From Hemibagrus wyckioides (lineage: Eukaryota > Chordata > Actinopteri > Siluriformes > Bagridae): 64,000 bases of DNA. The position numbers and the translations under genes were made by a program. The DNA lies in NCBI RefSeq assembly GCF_019097595.1, contig NC_080734.1, positions 16,225,892 through 16,289,891 on the forward strand, written 5' to 3'. Below are positions 31,311-43,665 of the stretch, in pieces. The stretch's first letter is position 1. Each line of letters opens with the position of its first letter. Below the pieces are notes generated by a model, which had not been told where the DNA came from, did not search any database, and was given only the letters and a program-made list of their open reading frames with translations.

Positions 31311-32164
31311 GATTTCATATCTTCTTGCAAAAATGGGATCCACAGTCCACATCTTAACTTTAAGAAAGCACCAAAGCTAGCAACTTTTTGACCTCCTAAA
31401 ATGAATATCCATATTTAACACTTCTGAACGTTTCTGTATTTTAACATTTGACATTTCCAAGTAACCGGTCTAATCTTTTGCAGGCTTTCTCAGTGCTTCC
31501 AGTCCTACACAACTGTCTGCTTTGCATGTCATGTAGCTATGTATCATAGAAAAGAAATAACAGGAAGAGAAGGTAAACAACTGGTTGACATGTTTGTGGT
31601 CTGACACATTTAAAGCCTTCCCTACGGGCATTATTGTTTATAATCAGCTTTTAAATACACTTTAAATATTGAGATTATACATGATGTCTCCATCATTAGA
31701 GCAACCTTCTTATTCTTTAAGTCTCTTAATCTGTGTGTGTGTCTGTGTGTGTGTGTGTGTGTTTTGCCTGTCCTACAGACTGTTCAAAAGTTAAAAAGAC
31801 CCCGGGGCTCAGGATCATATCAGAGCTTTCAACCGCTTTAAATTTGGTTATGATATGCTAATAATAATGAAGAGAAATTAAGATGAAGTGCTTGGGGCTT
31901 GTATGGATAAGCTCATACTTATATGCATAAAGCCTAATTAAAGAGTTAAATCCATTCCCCTTTCTGCATTCTGCTCATCCTAAGGCAGGAGTTTTTTTAT
32001 ACTGGAGAGTATGATCTATGAATTAGATTAGACTTTGCCCTTAGATGCAGGTTTGTCTGACTTCTAGACTTCATGATGTCAAGCGTTGAATCATTGTCTT
32101 TAAGGTTGCTTGCGTGATTTAGGATTTAGGACTTTATTGTGATTTCTGGTCAATAGAGGTACAC
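31311..32164. other. Unassigned sequence with a (GT)n tract
   Basis: (GT)n with an interruption at 31731-31761. The block 31830-31985 is complex, AT-rich and contains homeodomain/POU-like words (TATGCATAAAGC, CTAATTAAAGAG); possible conserved non-coding element. No exon seen. Confidence 0.5.
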
Positions 32165-32311
<147 letters not shown>

Positions 32312-34154
32312 ACCTACCTACCTACCGGCCTACATATCTATCCAACTAAAATACTAATAGCTACTAGATACTAAACAGGGAGGGCAAGAAAAAATTGGAA
32401 CTGGACTGTACACAGTGGCTATTACTTGGACAAATGGACTAACTAATGATATTATGAATTGTCCAACCCTGTCAAATGCCACTCATGCAATCCCCATCTA
32501 GATCCCAATGTGTCTCAAATGAGATTCTGCTACAGAATACATCATGCCCTAATTCCTAAACACACACCTTATCATTCAATCTTAATCCAGTTTCGTATAT
32601 TTATTGGGATTTTTATCTAAATGTTTTCCTCTACAGCAGATTATTTACAGCGCTTTCAGTTTACTGCATGAGCCTGATGCACAAAAAATTAGAGGGGAAC
32701 AACAACATTGTGAACAACATTATTGCTTTTTCCTCTAACTTTTCTAAATCTGTCCATCAAACAATCAGCTTTTGGAGGTCATCACCTCTTCACACCCCTT
32801 ACAACACGTACACATGCTCTCTGGACATATGGGCTATGTTGTCTCTGTGTCTGTTTGGGCTGCCAGATCAGAGAACAGATTCATTTTGATGAGGTGCCAA
32901 ATGTGCCACTAGGCTCTATGGGAAACCAAGCAGGGAAGGAAGAGGCATGCAGACCCAAGCAAGGTCAATGAGATTTGCCGGCCGTTGGAATCTCCACAGC
33001 TTTTTGACCTTTCTCCCCGTGCTCCAATTGGCTATGCAAAACCAAGAACACACTTCACCTCCCGCTACAGATCCTTCTGACTGGCTGCCTCTCTCTTTGA
33101 TAAAGGTCAACGAATGGATTTTGAAGCACTCTCAAATACAGTCTCCCCCACACAGACATAAAACATGGGTTAGTTCGGATATTAGAGTGGGCAGGAAAAT
33201 TAAAAAAAAAAAAAAAAAAAAAAACTACTTCCATGCTTCTGTGATTTTCCGCACCATTTTCATGAATAAAGCATGATTTTACTTAAATGGAGACTCAAGC
33301 CACCGGCACTCGAAGGAGTACAGGAAAGTGACACAAAAACCCAATTACATCACAGAAGTTTAAAGTAAAACGTCTTGGGTTTTTCTCTGCATCTACAAGC
33401 CACGCAAAAAAAAAAAAAAGAAAAGTGAGCGGACTCAATCAGATCAAAAAGAATGCCTGTACAAATGACAAGCCTCTTCTTGCTTCATTCAGATTTACCA
33501 AACACCATGAGCCCTTTTTTTCCCCTTTCTTTCCTTTTCCATTTTCTATTACGCTTTGCTTTTGGATTCCAGCTCTTGAGACAGGGACAAATCCTCAGGT
33601 CGGAAACCTCTGACCGAAAACCCCTTCAACTCAACGACATGAATAAATATGAGCAGGCTAAAAGAGGCCAAGACAAAAGGGCCGGTTCTGAAAGGATGCA
33701 TGATGGTATGTAAAGAGGTGGAAACAAAAAAAAAGTGACAGAGCTGAACAGAGTGAGAAATATTTTAGCAGAAAATCTGTCTAAAGCTTAAGCTAAAGAA
33801 ATACAATGTAGAAATTTATTTTAACCAAATATTTTAACCTATTTAACCAAATAGTGAGTGAAGAACTTGGGTGTGAATATTTCCATTTAGCAAGCCTTAT
33901 TTATCAAGCTGAATAAGTCTGGATTTATTTATAACTTGTTCATTAAATAACTGATTCTTGAAAATCTATTAGTGGGGGAGAAAAAAGCATTCATATCCCA
34001 TCGTAAACATACATAGAAGACTGACAGGCCTCAAGTCATATAATTACTACAAACTATATAAGGATTATAACACCATCAAATCACCAGTCTGTAGCTCTCC
34101 AGCTTGGGTGAGACTGTGCGTACGACAGCCTCAGATTCGAACCTCCTGCTTTGG
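32312..34154. other. Unassigned sequence
   Basis: A-runs at 33199-33222 and 33405-33419. Several short frames at 32668-33713 lack a recognisable domain. Sequence at about 32960-33130 is complex and non-repetitive. Nothing firm. Confidence 0.5.
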
Positions 34155-34515
34155 TAGCTCGTCCACCTCAAAGTGTGTACTCTGACATGCTTTTCAGCTC
34201 ACCACGGTTGTAAAAAGTGATTATTCGAGTTACTATAAACTTCCTGTCAGCTCAAATCAGTCTGATTCTCCTCTGATCTCGCTCATCAACAAGCTGTTTC
34301 AGCCTGCAGACAATCCACACACAGGATGGTGTATGTGTTCGCGCCAAAAACACGACCGATCACACGTTTTCTTCATTCTGATGATTAATGTGAATATTAA
34401 CTGAAGCTGTTGACCTGCTTCTGCATGATTGTATGCATTGTATCGCATCGCTGCAACGTGATTGGCTGAACGCATACATATGTAGGTGTACAGGTGTTCC
34501 TATTAAAGTGGACGA
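34155..34515 (-). mobile_element. Tc1-like element fragment (family B)
   Basis: Read on minus, the element starts near the complement of AGGTGTTCCTATTAAAGTGG and continues with the N-terminal transposase region; the plus strand shows TTTTCAGCTCACCACGGTTG, CCTGTCAGCTCAAATCAGTC and AATATTAACTGAAGCTGTTG in the expected order. Deletions and stops make it inactive. The C-terminal part is absent. Confidence 0.8.
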
Positions 34516-36009
34516 GAGTCGATCAGGGTGAGAGGACCTGGTGTGTGTGTGTGTGTGTCTTGAGAGCCCCTGAAGAGAACACTGGCTCAGCTCTATCTGG
34601 GCCACCTGCTCTGGCACTCCAGACTGCAGCCTGAGGGGCAAGAAGACAGAAGAGCCACAAGCAAGCCAAGAGGATTCTTACACACTACAACACTTCTTCA
34701 TCCTCTTTAAAAACTAGTTCTTTAAAACACACACACACACACACACTTCCCAGTGCAGCTGAAGGCCCTCACTCCCCAGTCAACCCTGTGCCAGATGGCT
34801 GGGAACAGCCATGTTTTGCAGAGGAGCAGCTCTTACTGCTGCTGTTACCTGGAGCTCTGCCTATCAGACATCCCACCGGTGTTGTCTTTATTACTTGAAG
34901 CTTACACATCAATCCACTTCCTGTTACTTCCTGGATGATATCAGGGCCAGAGACAAAGTATGAATACTTCTGAAGATTCAAAAGTTTTAGTCAAATGCTC
35001 TACTTCTTTTCCCTTAATGTACCTGGACCAACAGGGACACCAAGTAGCAGTTTATCATGGTGATGGATGTGAGCTGGAATAGCTATGCTACTTAATACAC
35101 TGTCTCTCTGCTTGCTTCACCTATTTAAAGGTTTATCAGTGTGCTCGTCCCTATCCTTAATTAAAGTCTTGAAAACAGCTCCTGCACATATGCTGTAAAA
35201 CAACATGGACTAGAGTAGTGTGAAAAAAACAGGAGCTGATTATTAGAACGAGTTTGTTTTGGTGTTTGAGCTGTGCCAGCGTTGAAGGAGAGCTTCAGTA
35301 CTGAAAGGTAATTAGTCCCACCTGGTTGTGTGAAGTGGAGTGTGTGTGTGTGAGTGTGTGTGTGAGTGTGAGTGTGAGTGAATGAATGAGTGAGTGAAGA
35401 ACAATTTGTCTCGTTAATCTGCCATGAGGGTAATTAAATGCATTTAAACGGTAACACCTGGAACTAGCAAACGTGCCTCCAATCACCTCCAAGCGCAAAA
35501 TATCCACACAGACACGGAAACAAAAAACAACAGCAAGCCTGTTGGCATTTCTGGAACTTAAAACTGCACTTATTGTAAGTTCTGTGAAGTCCAAACTTGT
35601 GTGTCAAGGGAGAGAGGCACTGTTTTTCTCAGTGAGCGCATGTAAACAATGTTTTTCCCTCCATTTTGACTCATGCCAACTGAATGACACAAGCATCATT
35701 CTGGATAAAGCTAAAACATCACCCAATAGCTACATATGCATGCAGATTAATAGTCAATTTCATTCAAAATTCCACACATTTCCTGACTTGGTATAGCCTG
35801 GAAATCTACCGAGACCCTGACCAGGATTAACTGGTTTACTAATGAAGCTGCTGTGCTAATGTTAGCTACTTGCTACACTCTCTGGATTCTGCTTGCTTTT
35901 CTTGATCCTTTCTGCCATTCTGTAGCTCTACCGGTCTTGTTCTTGTCAGCTTTTCTACGTCTAAGTCGTATAATTTTCCGTGTTATTACAGAGATATACA
36001 GCTAATCTA
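34516..36009. other. Unassigned sequence with GT/CA tracts
   Basis: (GT)n at 34540-34558, (CA)n at 34728-34746, and a TGTGTGAG-type tract at 35338-35396. The block at about 35400-35500 (GGTAATTAAATGCATTTAAA) is complex and could be a conserved non-coding element. No exon supported. Confidence 0.5.
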
Positions 36010-36200
36010 AAAATTTCCACCACTGGTAGCTTGTTTACCCACAGAGAGACTGGAACAGAAAAAAATGTCTACCTTTTTTTGCATGTTTCGTAGAAAACTG
36101 GAAATCCTACCCAAAGCAAATTTTACATTTCAACATTAGCCAAAGTAGTTTCATCTCATGGGATCACAGTCTCAATGTTCTCGTCAGCTTTTCTACGTCT
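36010..36200 (+). repeat. Diverged dispersed repeat, copy 1
   Basis: AATTTCCACCACTGGTAGCT, GAAAACTGGAAATCCTACCC and GTAGTTTCATCTCATGGGAT recur in the same order and orientation at 38245-38500. The class is unknown. A second small direct repeat, TCAGCTTTTCTACGTCT, occurs at about 35947 and 36185. Confidence 0.65.
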
Positions 36201-37270
36201 CTCTCTCACCTTTCTAAGTTCTCCATTTTTTTTTTTCCGCCTACCTCTGTTGATTCCTTGTTGAAGGAAACCGCAAACACCTTACAGCTCTGAATACATC
36301 CACAGAGAAGAAGGTAGAAGGTAGATGTTCATGTAGCTAAGGTTATTGGATGTAATCTCATTACCAGTGTTGTTTGTTACTTATTGCACTTAAAAAAAAA
36401 ACTCCTATTACGGCTCTAACTATCCAAACGTTGTTTTACAGCGGCTCGGAGGCTGATCTTCGCAGCGATTAAAGCACATGTGAGAGCTCATTAATCTTCA
36501 TTCGCTTTCAAGTCTGCTACGGCACTTTCAAGACATCCAAGCAAAATCTCACAGAGGGAAGCGAAAGCGTTAAGCACAAAAAAAAAAAAATCAACCCCAG
36601 CGCTTGGCTCTCATCTTCAGCACGCTCAGCCAAATTCAAAGTAGTTCACCAATCACCCTGAAATAGAAAAACAACTATGTATTCACACAATGTATTCAAT
36701 GAGCTATCAGTCGATTCTCCAGGGCCGCTGTGCAGGGCCAGGTTGTTCTCTTGCTTCGGTCTTACGTAGTCATTTTAGTATAGCTCGCATGGCTAGAGCT
36801 GGCTGAAATCCAGACAAGGACACACAAATTTACGTTAAATGAACAAAGGAAAAAGCAGAGAGCATTGTTCCAAAGTGGCTCTCGTTGGAAGCAGATCACA
36901 TTGACAAGCAAATGGAAAACAATCTGTAAGGTAAATTGCTAATGGATGGTTCCAGGACTTTTACCTTATTAGATCCCCCCCCCCCATGCTCTCTTATGTG
37001 GAAGAATAAAGGAATAAGAGAAAGTGAGCACTATTGGAAAATGGAAAAAAACTGGACCATGTTATATCAGCCAAACATCTATCAACTTAGAGAAGACAAG
37101 GAGGAATGACAGCCATGGCAGGAGACAGGATAAAGCTAGAACAGCATGCACATACACACACAAACATTTTGCTAGCTATTGTCTGGTTGAGGCTGCAGAA
37201 AGGACAGAGTATTCAGTTAACTGTCTGTCTGATGTATCTCTGCTTTAAATTACATTCACCTCAATCCCAG
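36201..37270. other. Unassigned sequence
   Basis: A-rich runs at 36389-36401 and 36579-36591 and a C run at 36977-36985. The 36420-36640 block is complex, non-repetitive and relatively CpG-rich; possible conserved non-coding element. No exon seen. Confidence 0.5.
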
Positions 37271-37353
<83 letters not shown>

Positions 37354-37367
37354 AGAAGAAGAAGAAG
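37271..37367. repeat. (GATA)n then (GAA)n microsatellite
   Basis: About 21 GATA units followed by five to six GAA units. The serine/isoleucine/tyrosine/leucine minus-strand frame is an artefact. Confidence 0.97.
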
Positions 37368-37659
37368 ATTTTATTCAGATTCAAGCAGTTCAGTTCAATA
37401 TGTAGTTCATTTAAATATGCAGACAGGTAGGTAGGAATAGGGAAAGGTGCTGGACAAACCAAGCCGTGCTCATTTACACACACATTGAACACTAGTCTCA
37501 TTTAATCTGGTTTATTCGAGAAACCCAAGTTCACAAATTGATCCCTGCAATCGTCTATACAAGAGACCCACACTGTATTCACAAAATTAGGACTCATTTT
37601 TATTTAAAACATTGAAACCGTGCATGGGTATAGACTACTCGCAGAAATCTAAGGTAGAG

Positions 37660-37690
<31 letters not shown>

Positions 37691-37849
37691 AGGAAACACA
37701 GATCAACACTGACCAAAGTAAGCTCTGTTTCAATGTCTTGAGGCAACAAAATGGATCTCTTTAAGCAGCGCTATAAGGTTAATTGTAAGGTTTACTTTTG
37801 TTTGTACAGAAATATGGTTTTTATTTTGGCATTCCATATGACAGAGTTT

Positions 37850-38125
37850 AGGTCGGGCGTAAAACAAACCTCTAGCACTGGAATCCAATGTCTCTCAGGG
37901 TATGAGGAACACATGCATCAAGGCTCTCTGTCTGGTACCTACTGGTGGAATGAACTTCCCCTGGCTGCCTGAAAATCTCATTCGCTGGTTGTTTTTAATC
38001 AACTATGAAAGAGCTACCTCTTCACCCAGACTGATTGTATTGTTAGTCCCTGATCCGGTAAATCAGTATGAGGATGTGTTCATTATTAGGGACTTTAAAG
38101 CCCTTCTGTGATAAGGGAATATGTT
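37850..38125 (+). mobile_element. LINE reverse-transcriptase C-terminal relic and 3' end
   Basis: The translation IQCLSGYEEHMHQGS then TYWWNELPLAA, with a frame change to an NYERATSSPRL-type stretch, follows the C-terminal W-N-x-L-P signature and the following basic segment seen in ORF2 of several non-LTR retrotransposon clades. It is preceded by no recognisable RT domain, so this is a 5'-truncated copy. Frameshifts and stops show it is dead. The exact clade is not determined. A (CA)n tract lies upstream at 37661-37684. Confidence 0.5.
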
Positions 38126-38244
38126 AAATGCCATTAATGTAAATCTCCTATTTGTTTCACATTAGAAACCAGCTATGTCTCTTGAGCAGGGTTGCCATGT
38201 TCCATATAATGTCTGTGTACGGCAGATACTGCAAATCCCAAATT

Positions 38245-38500
38245 CCCACCACTGGTAACTGGGAAAATCCATCTACCATTAACTTTTCTGTGTCTACCTT
38301 TTCATCATCTACCTCTTCTGCAGCTACCATTTATGCACCTGAGCATTTTTGGCTAGTTTCAAGACTTTTTTGGGGTTTTTTTTTGTTTAGTTGAGATTAG
38401 AATTTTGTTGAAAACTGGCAATCCTACCCACAAGCTTCAGCAAGTTTAAAAAATTCAGCATTAGTTGAAATAGTTTCATCCTGTGGGATCGCAGTCGCAC
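38245..38500 (+). repeat. Diverged dispersed repeat, copy 2
   Basis: Partner of 36010-36200: ATTCCCACCACTGGTAACTG, GAAAACTGGCAATCCTACCC and ATAGTTTCATCCTGTGGGAT occur in the same order with different spacing. It could be an old local duplication or two insertions of one unknown element. Confidence 0.65.
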
Positions 38501-38524
38501 TGCACACAACAAGCATTTTGACAA

Positions 38525-38564
<40 letters not shown>

Positions 38565-40709
38565 TCATTTTTTTAAAAGACAAATCAAAAACTTCCAGAG
38601 AGCAGAAACGGTTTTGATATCACCATTTACTTTGAAGATCTAAACATGAATATATTATATTGAAATATTTATGGAAAACTACATATTCTTAAAGTGCTGA
38701 GTGTCTATTTCCATATAAGACATTACCCAACACTGTGGATTGTGGTGATGATAAAGAAATTCAGAGCTGAACATGGTCCAAATTCCAGTTAAAGTATCAT
38801 CATGTTACCAGTTCAATACTGGATTGATCTGAATGAATTCTATCACACCATCTAGCAGCTAGTTCTGAGCACTAAATGGACAGGGGCTTAACCAATAAAC
38901 ATTTAATTTGATGCTATACGGGGATAAAGGCAATCTTTTCCAGATTGGAGGCTAAACTATATCTGTCACTGGCCAAGCCATCAATTTTCTTAAAAAAAAG
39001 CTGGAGGTCAATGAGGGCAGAGAGTTCAGTGCTTCATTCATGGTGGGCTTAACCAGTAACTCAACTGAATGTAATGTGACCATGGGTGACAATCAGGCCA
39101 TTTTTCACTCCATTTCTCTCACTCACTGACTTACTCCCTCACTCACTCTCCTTCCCTCGTTGTGTTTTTCCAAATCAGTAGTTTGCAGAAAGATTCATGA
39201 TGTGTAAAATAGGCGCATTTTACGAGCCTTCTCCATGAGAAATCGCTATGGTTAAAACCGCAGTTGACCGTAACAGGCCTAAGGATGGATTTTTAACTTC
39301 CATATGGGCTCTAGAACCATAGTGGAGATCTCAGAGTGAAATAGTGGCAAGAAAGACAGGAACCATGAGCTCTATATGAATTACACACTGACATACACAT
39401 GAGCAGAGCCCCAGCGAATGATGCTATCTGCCCTTACAGTGAGCCAAGCTCTTGCCCAAATTGCCTCCTCCCAACTAGACATGCTTGCCAGGGCAAATTA
39501 CCCAAACACTCGCACAGTGAGACATAATAATAACAGCTCTATTCAAGCAAACACTGTTACACGGATAATCACACACACACACACACACACACACACAAGG
39601 TCATAAACATGTTAAATATTGGTTATCTCCATGGTCCACCTTACTAACATGATTTTGCCACAACCTCTCCCCTGCTACATCCCTTCCACTCCAATTTGTC
39701 ACACACACACACACACACACACACACCTCCTCAAGCCATCAAATCTCAGCCTTGTGTCAGAGAATTCTCATTATGTATGACAGTAAAGAAGACCTACTCC
39801 ACTCCACATCCCAAACACACACACACACACACATTGTGTATGGGCATGTTTTTGACCTTGTGACTACATCTAACTCTTTTTTCCCCCAATATATTAACTT
39901 CTCTTTTACTTTGATTAGATTTAACTTCATCAACGTTTTACTTTAATTCAGATAATTATTTAATTATGTCAGTGGAAAGTCTACCCAAAGCTAGCAAGAT
40001 ACATGTTCATGTGTGTATGTATATGCCTCATCTATGTATCTCAGAGAGTATCTCATTTAAAGATAAAGGATTATTAAGGCCTTCCCTCTATTAAGAGCAC
40101 ATTGATATAATGAGGCTCATCTTACACTGCCTTTATCTCTGTAGGCTAATACAGATGAAGCTAGTTGAAGATTCTTTATCTTAACTCACACGCTAACATA
40201 AAGAGAGCCGGTCTAATGTACTAGTCTATGAGGTCTTTTAAAGTCAGAGAGAAAGGGTTTGAACTCATTCACAAAAAAAGGGAGAGTATTGGACATGTTT
40301 CCATCAGGTAAAGGTGTTCTGGCTGTTAGAAGAAGTCTGGACAGATTCAGTGAAGCGTTGCTTTCACAAAGGAGCTAAATGACCTGAGGAAGCTCCAATT
40401 TATGGGACGGAATGGGATAAATGGAGGGTAAACCTGACTTGGTTTACTTTAGGAGAAAATTACTTTTCCGATTAAGGGAAAGTCGTGTGATTCTGGTAAA
40501 GGTTAGAAGACGTAATTGAAACTTGAAATCTGAAGAAATACAAACCTGCTGCTAAGTCATCCAGCCGAAAAAACATCCCCCTAAAGCTAACATTAAGTTG
40601 AAGCAGGTCTTTGCCATGACTGGTTAGCTGTTAATGTCATTTTTGCCATATGAGTTACTTCACAGATACATGATTTCTCTCCTGAGCCTCAGCTTTCACA
40701 TCTCACATA
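38501..40709. other. Unassigned sequence with CT and CA tracts
   Basis: (CT)n at 38526-38559; (CA)n at 39570-39597, 39701-39726 and 39813-39832. No exon or transposon recognised. Confidence 0.55.
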
Positions 40710-41115
40710 CACTAAGTGACCAAATGTTTGTGGACACCTGCTTTACTGTTATAATATCCTCCACTCTTCTGTGAAGACTTTCCATGAGATGTTGGATTGT
40801 GTCTATGAGGATTAGTGATCATTCAGCTAGAAGAGCATTAGTGAGATCAGACACTGATGATGAAAGAGTGAGGAGGTCTGGTGTGCAGTCGGTGTTTAAG
40901 TTCATCCAAACTGTATTCAGTGGGGTTGAGTCAGAGTCAGGGATCTGTGGAGTTCTTCCACTTCAACTTTGGTAAATCATGTCTTCATGGATCTCACTTT
41001 GTGCACCAGAGCACTGAAATGCCGAAACTGGTCTTAGTTCCCATTAAGGGAAATTTTAACTATAGGGTAAGGTCCACATATTTCAGGTGTCTACATACTT
41101 TTGGACATATAAGTG
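40710..41115 (-). mobile_element. Tc1-like deletion derivative (family E)
   Basis: Inverted ends: left CACTAAGTGACCAAATGTTT plus GTGGACACCTG; right CAGGTGTCTACATACTTTTG then GACATATAAGTG. A TA precedes the left end. The minus strand carries relics of the C-terminal half of a Tc1 transposase, such as the region around LNPTEYSLDE-like text near 40930. About 1.2 kb of the full element is missing. Inactive. Confidence 0.8.
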
Positions 41116-41283
41116 TTCTGACCTGTTTATTTAAAATGCATTTCATTAATATGTCATTATCCGTCTGCCTCTAACCCAACCAATTTTTCTGTGCATCATC
41201 TTTCTATTTCTCAGCAGAACCATTTATCCTACATTTTTAGGACGACAGGCTCAGGCTTCTGTGGCATTTTAATATTGCCCTAT

Positions 41284-41321
41284 ATACACACACACACACA
41301 CACACACGCACACACGCACAA
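41284..41321. repeat. (CA)n microsatellite
   Basis: CA run with two CG interruptions. Confidence 0.95.
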
Positions 41322-41848
41322 GGTTATAGAGTGGCTGTGTGTGTCCAAGCTTGTCTGTACTGCCAAGATGGAGAGCGAGAGGGACGCGGATATCACGGTG
41401 AATAAGCACCCACTCACATATCTCACGCTCACCCTTTCTCTTCATCCCTTCTTCAATCCCGATGTATACACGGCCGATTCCTTCTCTGGCCGAGGCGATA
41501 AGAGAAAAAAAAAAGGACAGATCAAAAGATAGGATTCCCTTAACCAATGAGCGTGAGAGAGAAAGCAGAGGAAAGTGACAGAGAACAAGTGAGAGCAAGT
41601 GTGAATGGAAAACGAAAGTCATTTCCACCCAAAGTTGCGGCAGAAGGGAACATGAACGCAATTGCGCCGGAGAGATGTGCTTTCATCCTGATCAAAGGCG
41701 GGGAGTAGATTTCCCAGGCAACTATTCAAAAGGCTGTATTAGCAGCCAGCGGTTTTTGGGGCTAAGAGCTTAGCCAAGAACAGGGCTGCTGACACGGGTG
41801 AGAAATCACACTGCCACAGCTCCAGCAACACAGCTTCACTGAGATTGG
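41322..41848. other. Unassigned sequence
   Basis: Complex, non-repetitive sequence. The 130-codon minus frame at 41269-41661 starts within plain sequence but ends in the (CA)n tract; it has no recognisable domain and is not supported. Confidence 0.5.
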
Positions 41849-42032
41849 TCCTGAATTCACTAGCAATCAAACCGCCATGGAAACCCCCCCCGTTGAGTAA
41901 CACACACTGACCTTGCTGGCAAACCTGATCTCCTCTGTCCAAGCTCGGCCCACTCTGTAATGACTACTGCAGTACTGCATGCACCAGGATGTACTCACAA
42001 ACACAAACCCTAATTCTACAATATTATGAACA
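41849..42032 (+). repeat. Duplicated segment, copy A
   Basis: CACTAGCAATCAAACCGCCA, AACACACACTGACCTTGCTG and GCAGTACTGCATGCACCAG through CCTAATTCTACAATAT recur at 42943-43099 in direct orientation. Copy A has about 21 extra bases (GGCCCACTCTGTAATGACTA) near its middle. Both may be copies of an unclassified repeat or a local duplication. Confidence 0.8.
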
Positions 42033-42942
42033 CTTTATTCTGAAATTTTTATTTACAGCTTATTGACATGTAAAAAAAAGGTCACTGATCAAAATTGAAA
42101 AGCTTTTATTCATAAAACTGATTAAAAATATCCCGTCACAGGTTCTTATAAATGACTTGCAGAAACACAAACAGAGTTCAGAGCAACTGTTACAAATGCA
42201 GATGGAGCTGAAAAAAAATAAATAAAAATTATGAGAACAATGAAGCTTTTGCCAAATGAGACGCCATTTGGATTGCCACGTTTTTTGAGCAATTCTGTGC
42301 CATATGTTGTTTTGCAGACTTTTTATTCTAAATCACACATGTAAATCGTGCACATTTTTTTTAGTACACACATTATGATTCATTTTATACTCTTCCATAG
42401 CTCCTTCTGTGTGACTTTCTGTCTGCGTACATTGTTTACGGTTCGCTGTCATTAATATTCGCTTAGAGCACATTAATTATCCTGCACACACTTTTATATG
42501 TGTTCAGTGTCCCCAGTTTGCTCTTAATCCCTAAGAGTTCACTTATTTTGCACAACTGCAGCATAAGAATGCCACTTGCATATCCTTAAAGTTTTTTCAC
42601 CAGAGGCCAAATAATGGAACTTGTGCCTGTTGTGTCTATGTTTAGCATTGAATGTCTTTGTCATGTTACTCCACAGTGGAGATTTCATATGAAAGTAGAC
42701 AGGGTTTTAAAAATGTTGTAGTTGTTCACAAGTATTTGTTAGTACCTAGACTACTAGCGCCAATATATTCATAGAAAAGGTCCAAGAAATACAAAAACAG
42801 TTATTTTTCCGCACAAAAGTTTCTGTCTTCAAAGTAAACGCTGCCCATTTCTGCTCTCTGAGACGCCCCGAGGGCTTTGTCCATAAGCATCTACAACTTA
42901 AAGGCTTAAAATTCTGTGTAAGTTTAAGACAGAAGTAAAAAC
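42033..42942. other. Unassigned AT-rich sequence between the duplicated segments
   Basis: No exon or recognised repeat is visible. Confidence 0.6.
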
Positions 42943-43099
42943 TGAATACACTAGCAATCAAACCGACATGGAGGAACCCCCCTGTTGAGCAACACACACT
43001 GACCTTGCTGACAAACTTGATCTCTTCTGCTCAAGCTGCAGTACTGCATGCACCAGCACGTACACACAGAAACGATCCTAATTCTACAATATAACGAAT
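42943..43099 (+). repeat. Duplicated segment, copy B
   Basis: Direct-orientation partner of 41849-42032, about 1.09 kb downstream, with scattered substitutions and one missing block of about 21 bases. Confidence 0.8.
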
Positions 43100-43345
43100 A
43101 CGGTGAGAAAAAGTAGCTAGCTTGTCTCTCACAACTTCAAATCTAATTATAAACCTTTACAGTAAATGATACAGTGCTGCTTACCACTAAATTAACTGTT
43201 TCATTTTATCACTACAAATCTCATCTAAAATGAGTCAGGTCACTGTTGGCTTTAGGTCTGTTGGGATAACCTTAGAGTGTTTTCGTGGTTGACGCTTATG
43301 TGCCTGTTCGCCTGGGGTATTAAAGAGAGCAGAAATGGAAAAAGA

Positions 43346-43580
43346 AGCCTTTATTATTGCCACATATACAGTAGAGCACAGGGAAATTCTTTCTACGCAT
43401 ATCCCAACTGGGGGGGTCAGGGTCAGAGCACAGGATCAGACATGATACAGCACCCCTGGAGTGGAGAGGGTTAAGGGCCTTGCTCAGGGACCCAACAGTA
43501 GCAGCTTGGTGGTGCTGGGGCTTAAACCCTGATATTCCAATCAACAACCCAGAACCTTAACCACTTGAGCTCCGACCCAG
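43346..43580 (-). mobile_element. tRNA-derived SINE (family 2, copy 3)
   Basis: Full-length inverted copy. The complement of the L2-type tail (GCCTTTATTATTGCCACATA) comes first, then AAATTCTTTCTACGCATATC, the body GGGCCTTGCTCAGGGACCCA, and the tRNA-like head ending CCTTAACCACTTGAGCTC. The better-preserved head confirms the family's tRNA origin. Confidence 0.88.
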
Positions 43581-43629
43581 TTTTCAGATGTTTCTCACCA
43601 GTTCTCCAAACAATGCATTAGATTGCTGG

Positions 43630-43630
43630 T

Positions 43631-43661
<31 letters not shown>

Positions 43662-43665
43662 TTTG
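43630..43665. repeat. (TTTA)n microsatellite
   Basis: About nine TTTA units, just beyond the 5' side of the SINE. Confidence 0.95.

Noticed and set aside
41269..41661. 130-codon minus frame ending in valine/cysteine repeats
   Set aside because: Ends in a (CA)n tract and has leucine/serine-rich low-complexity text elsewhere; no homology recognised.
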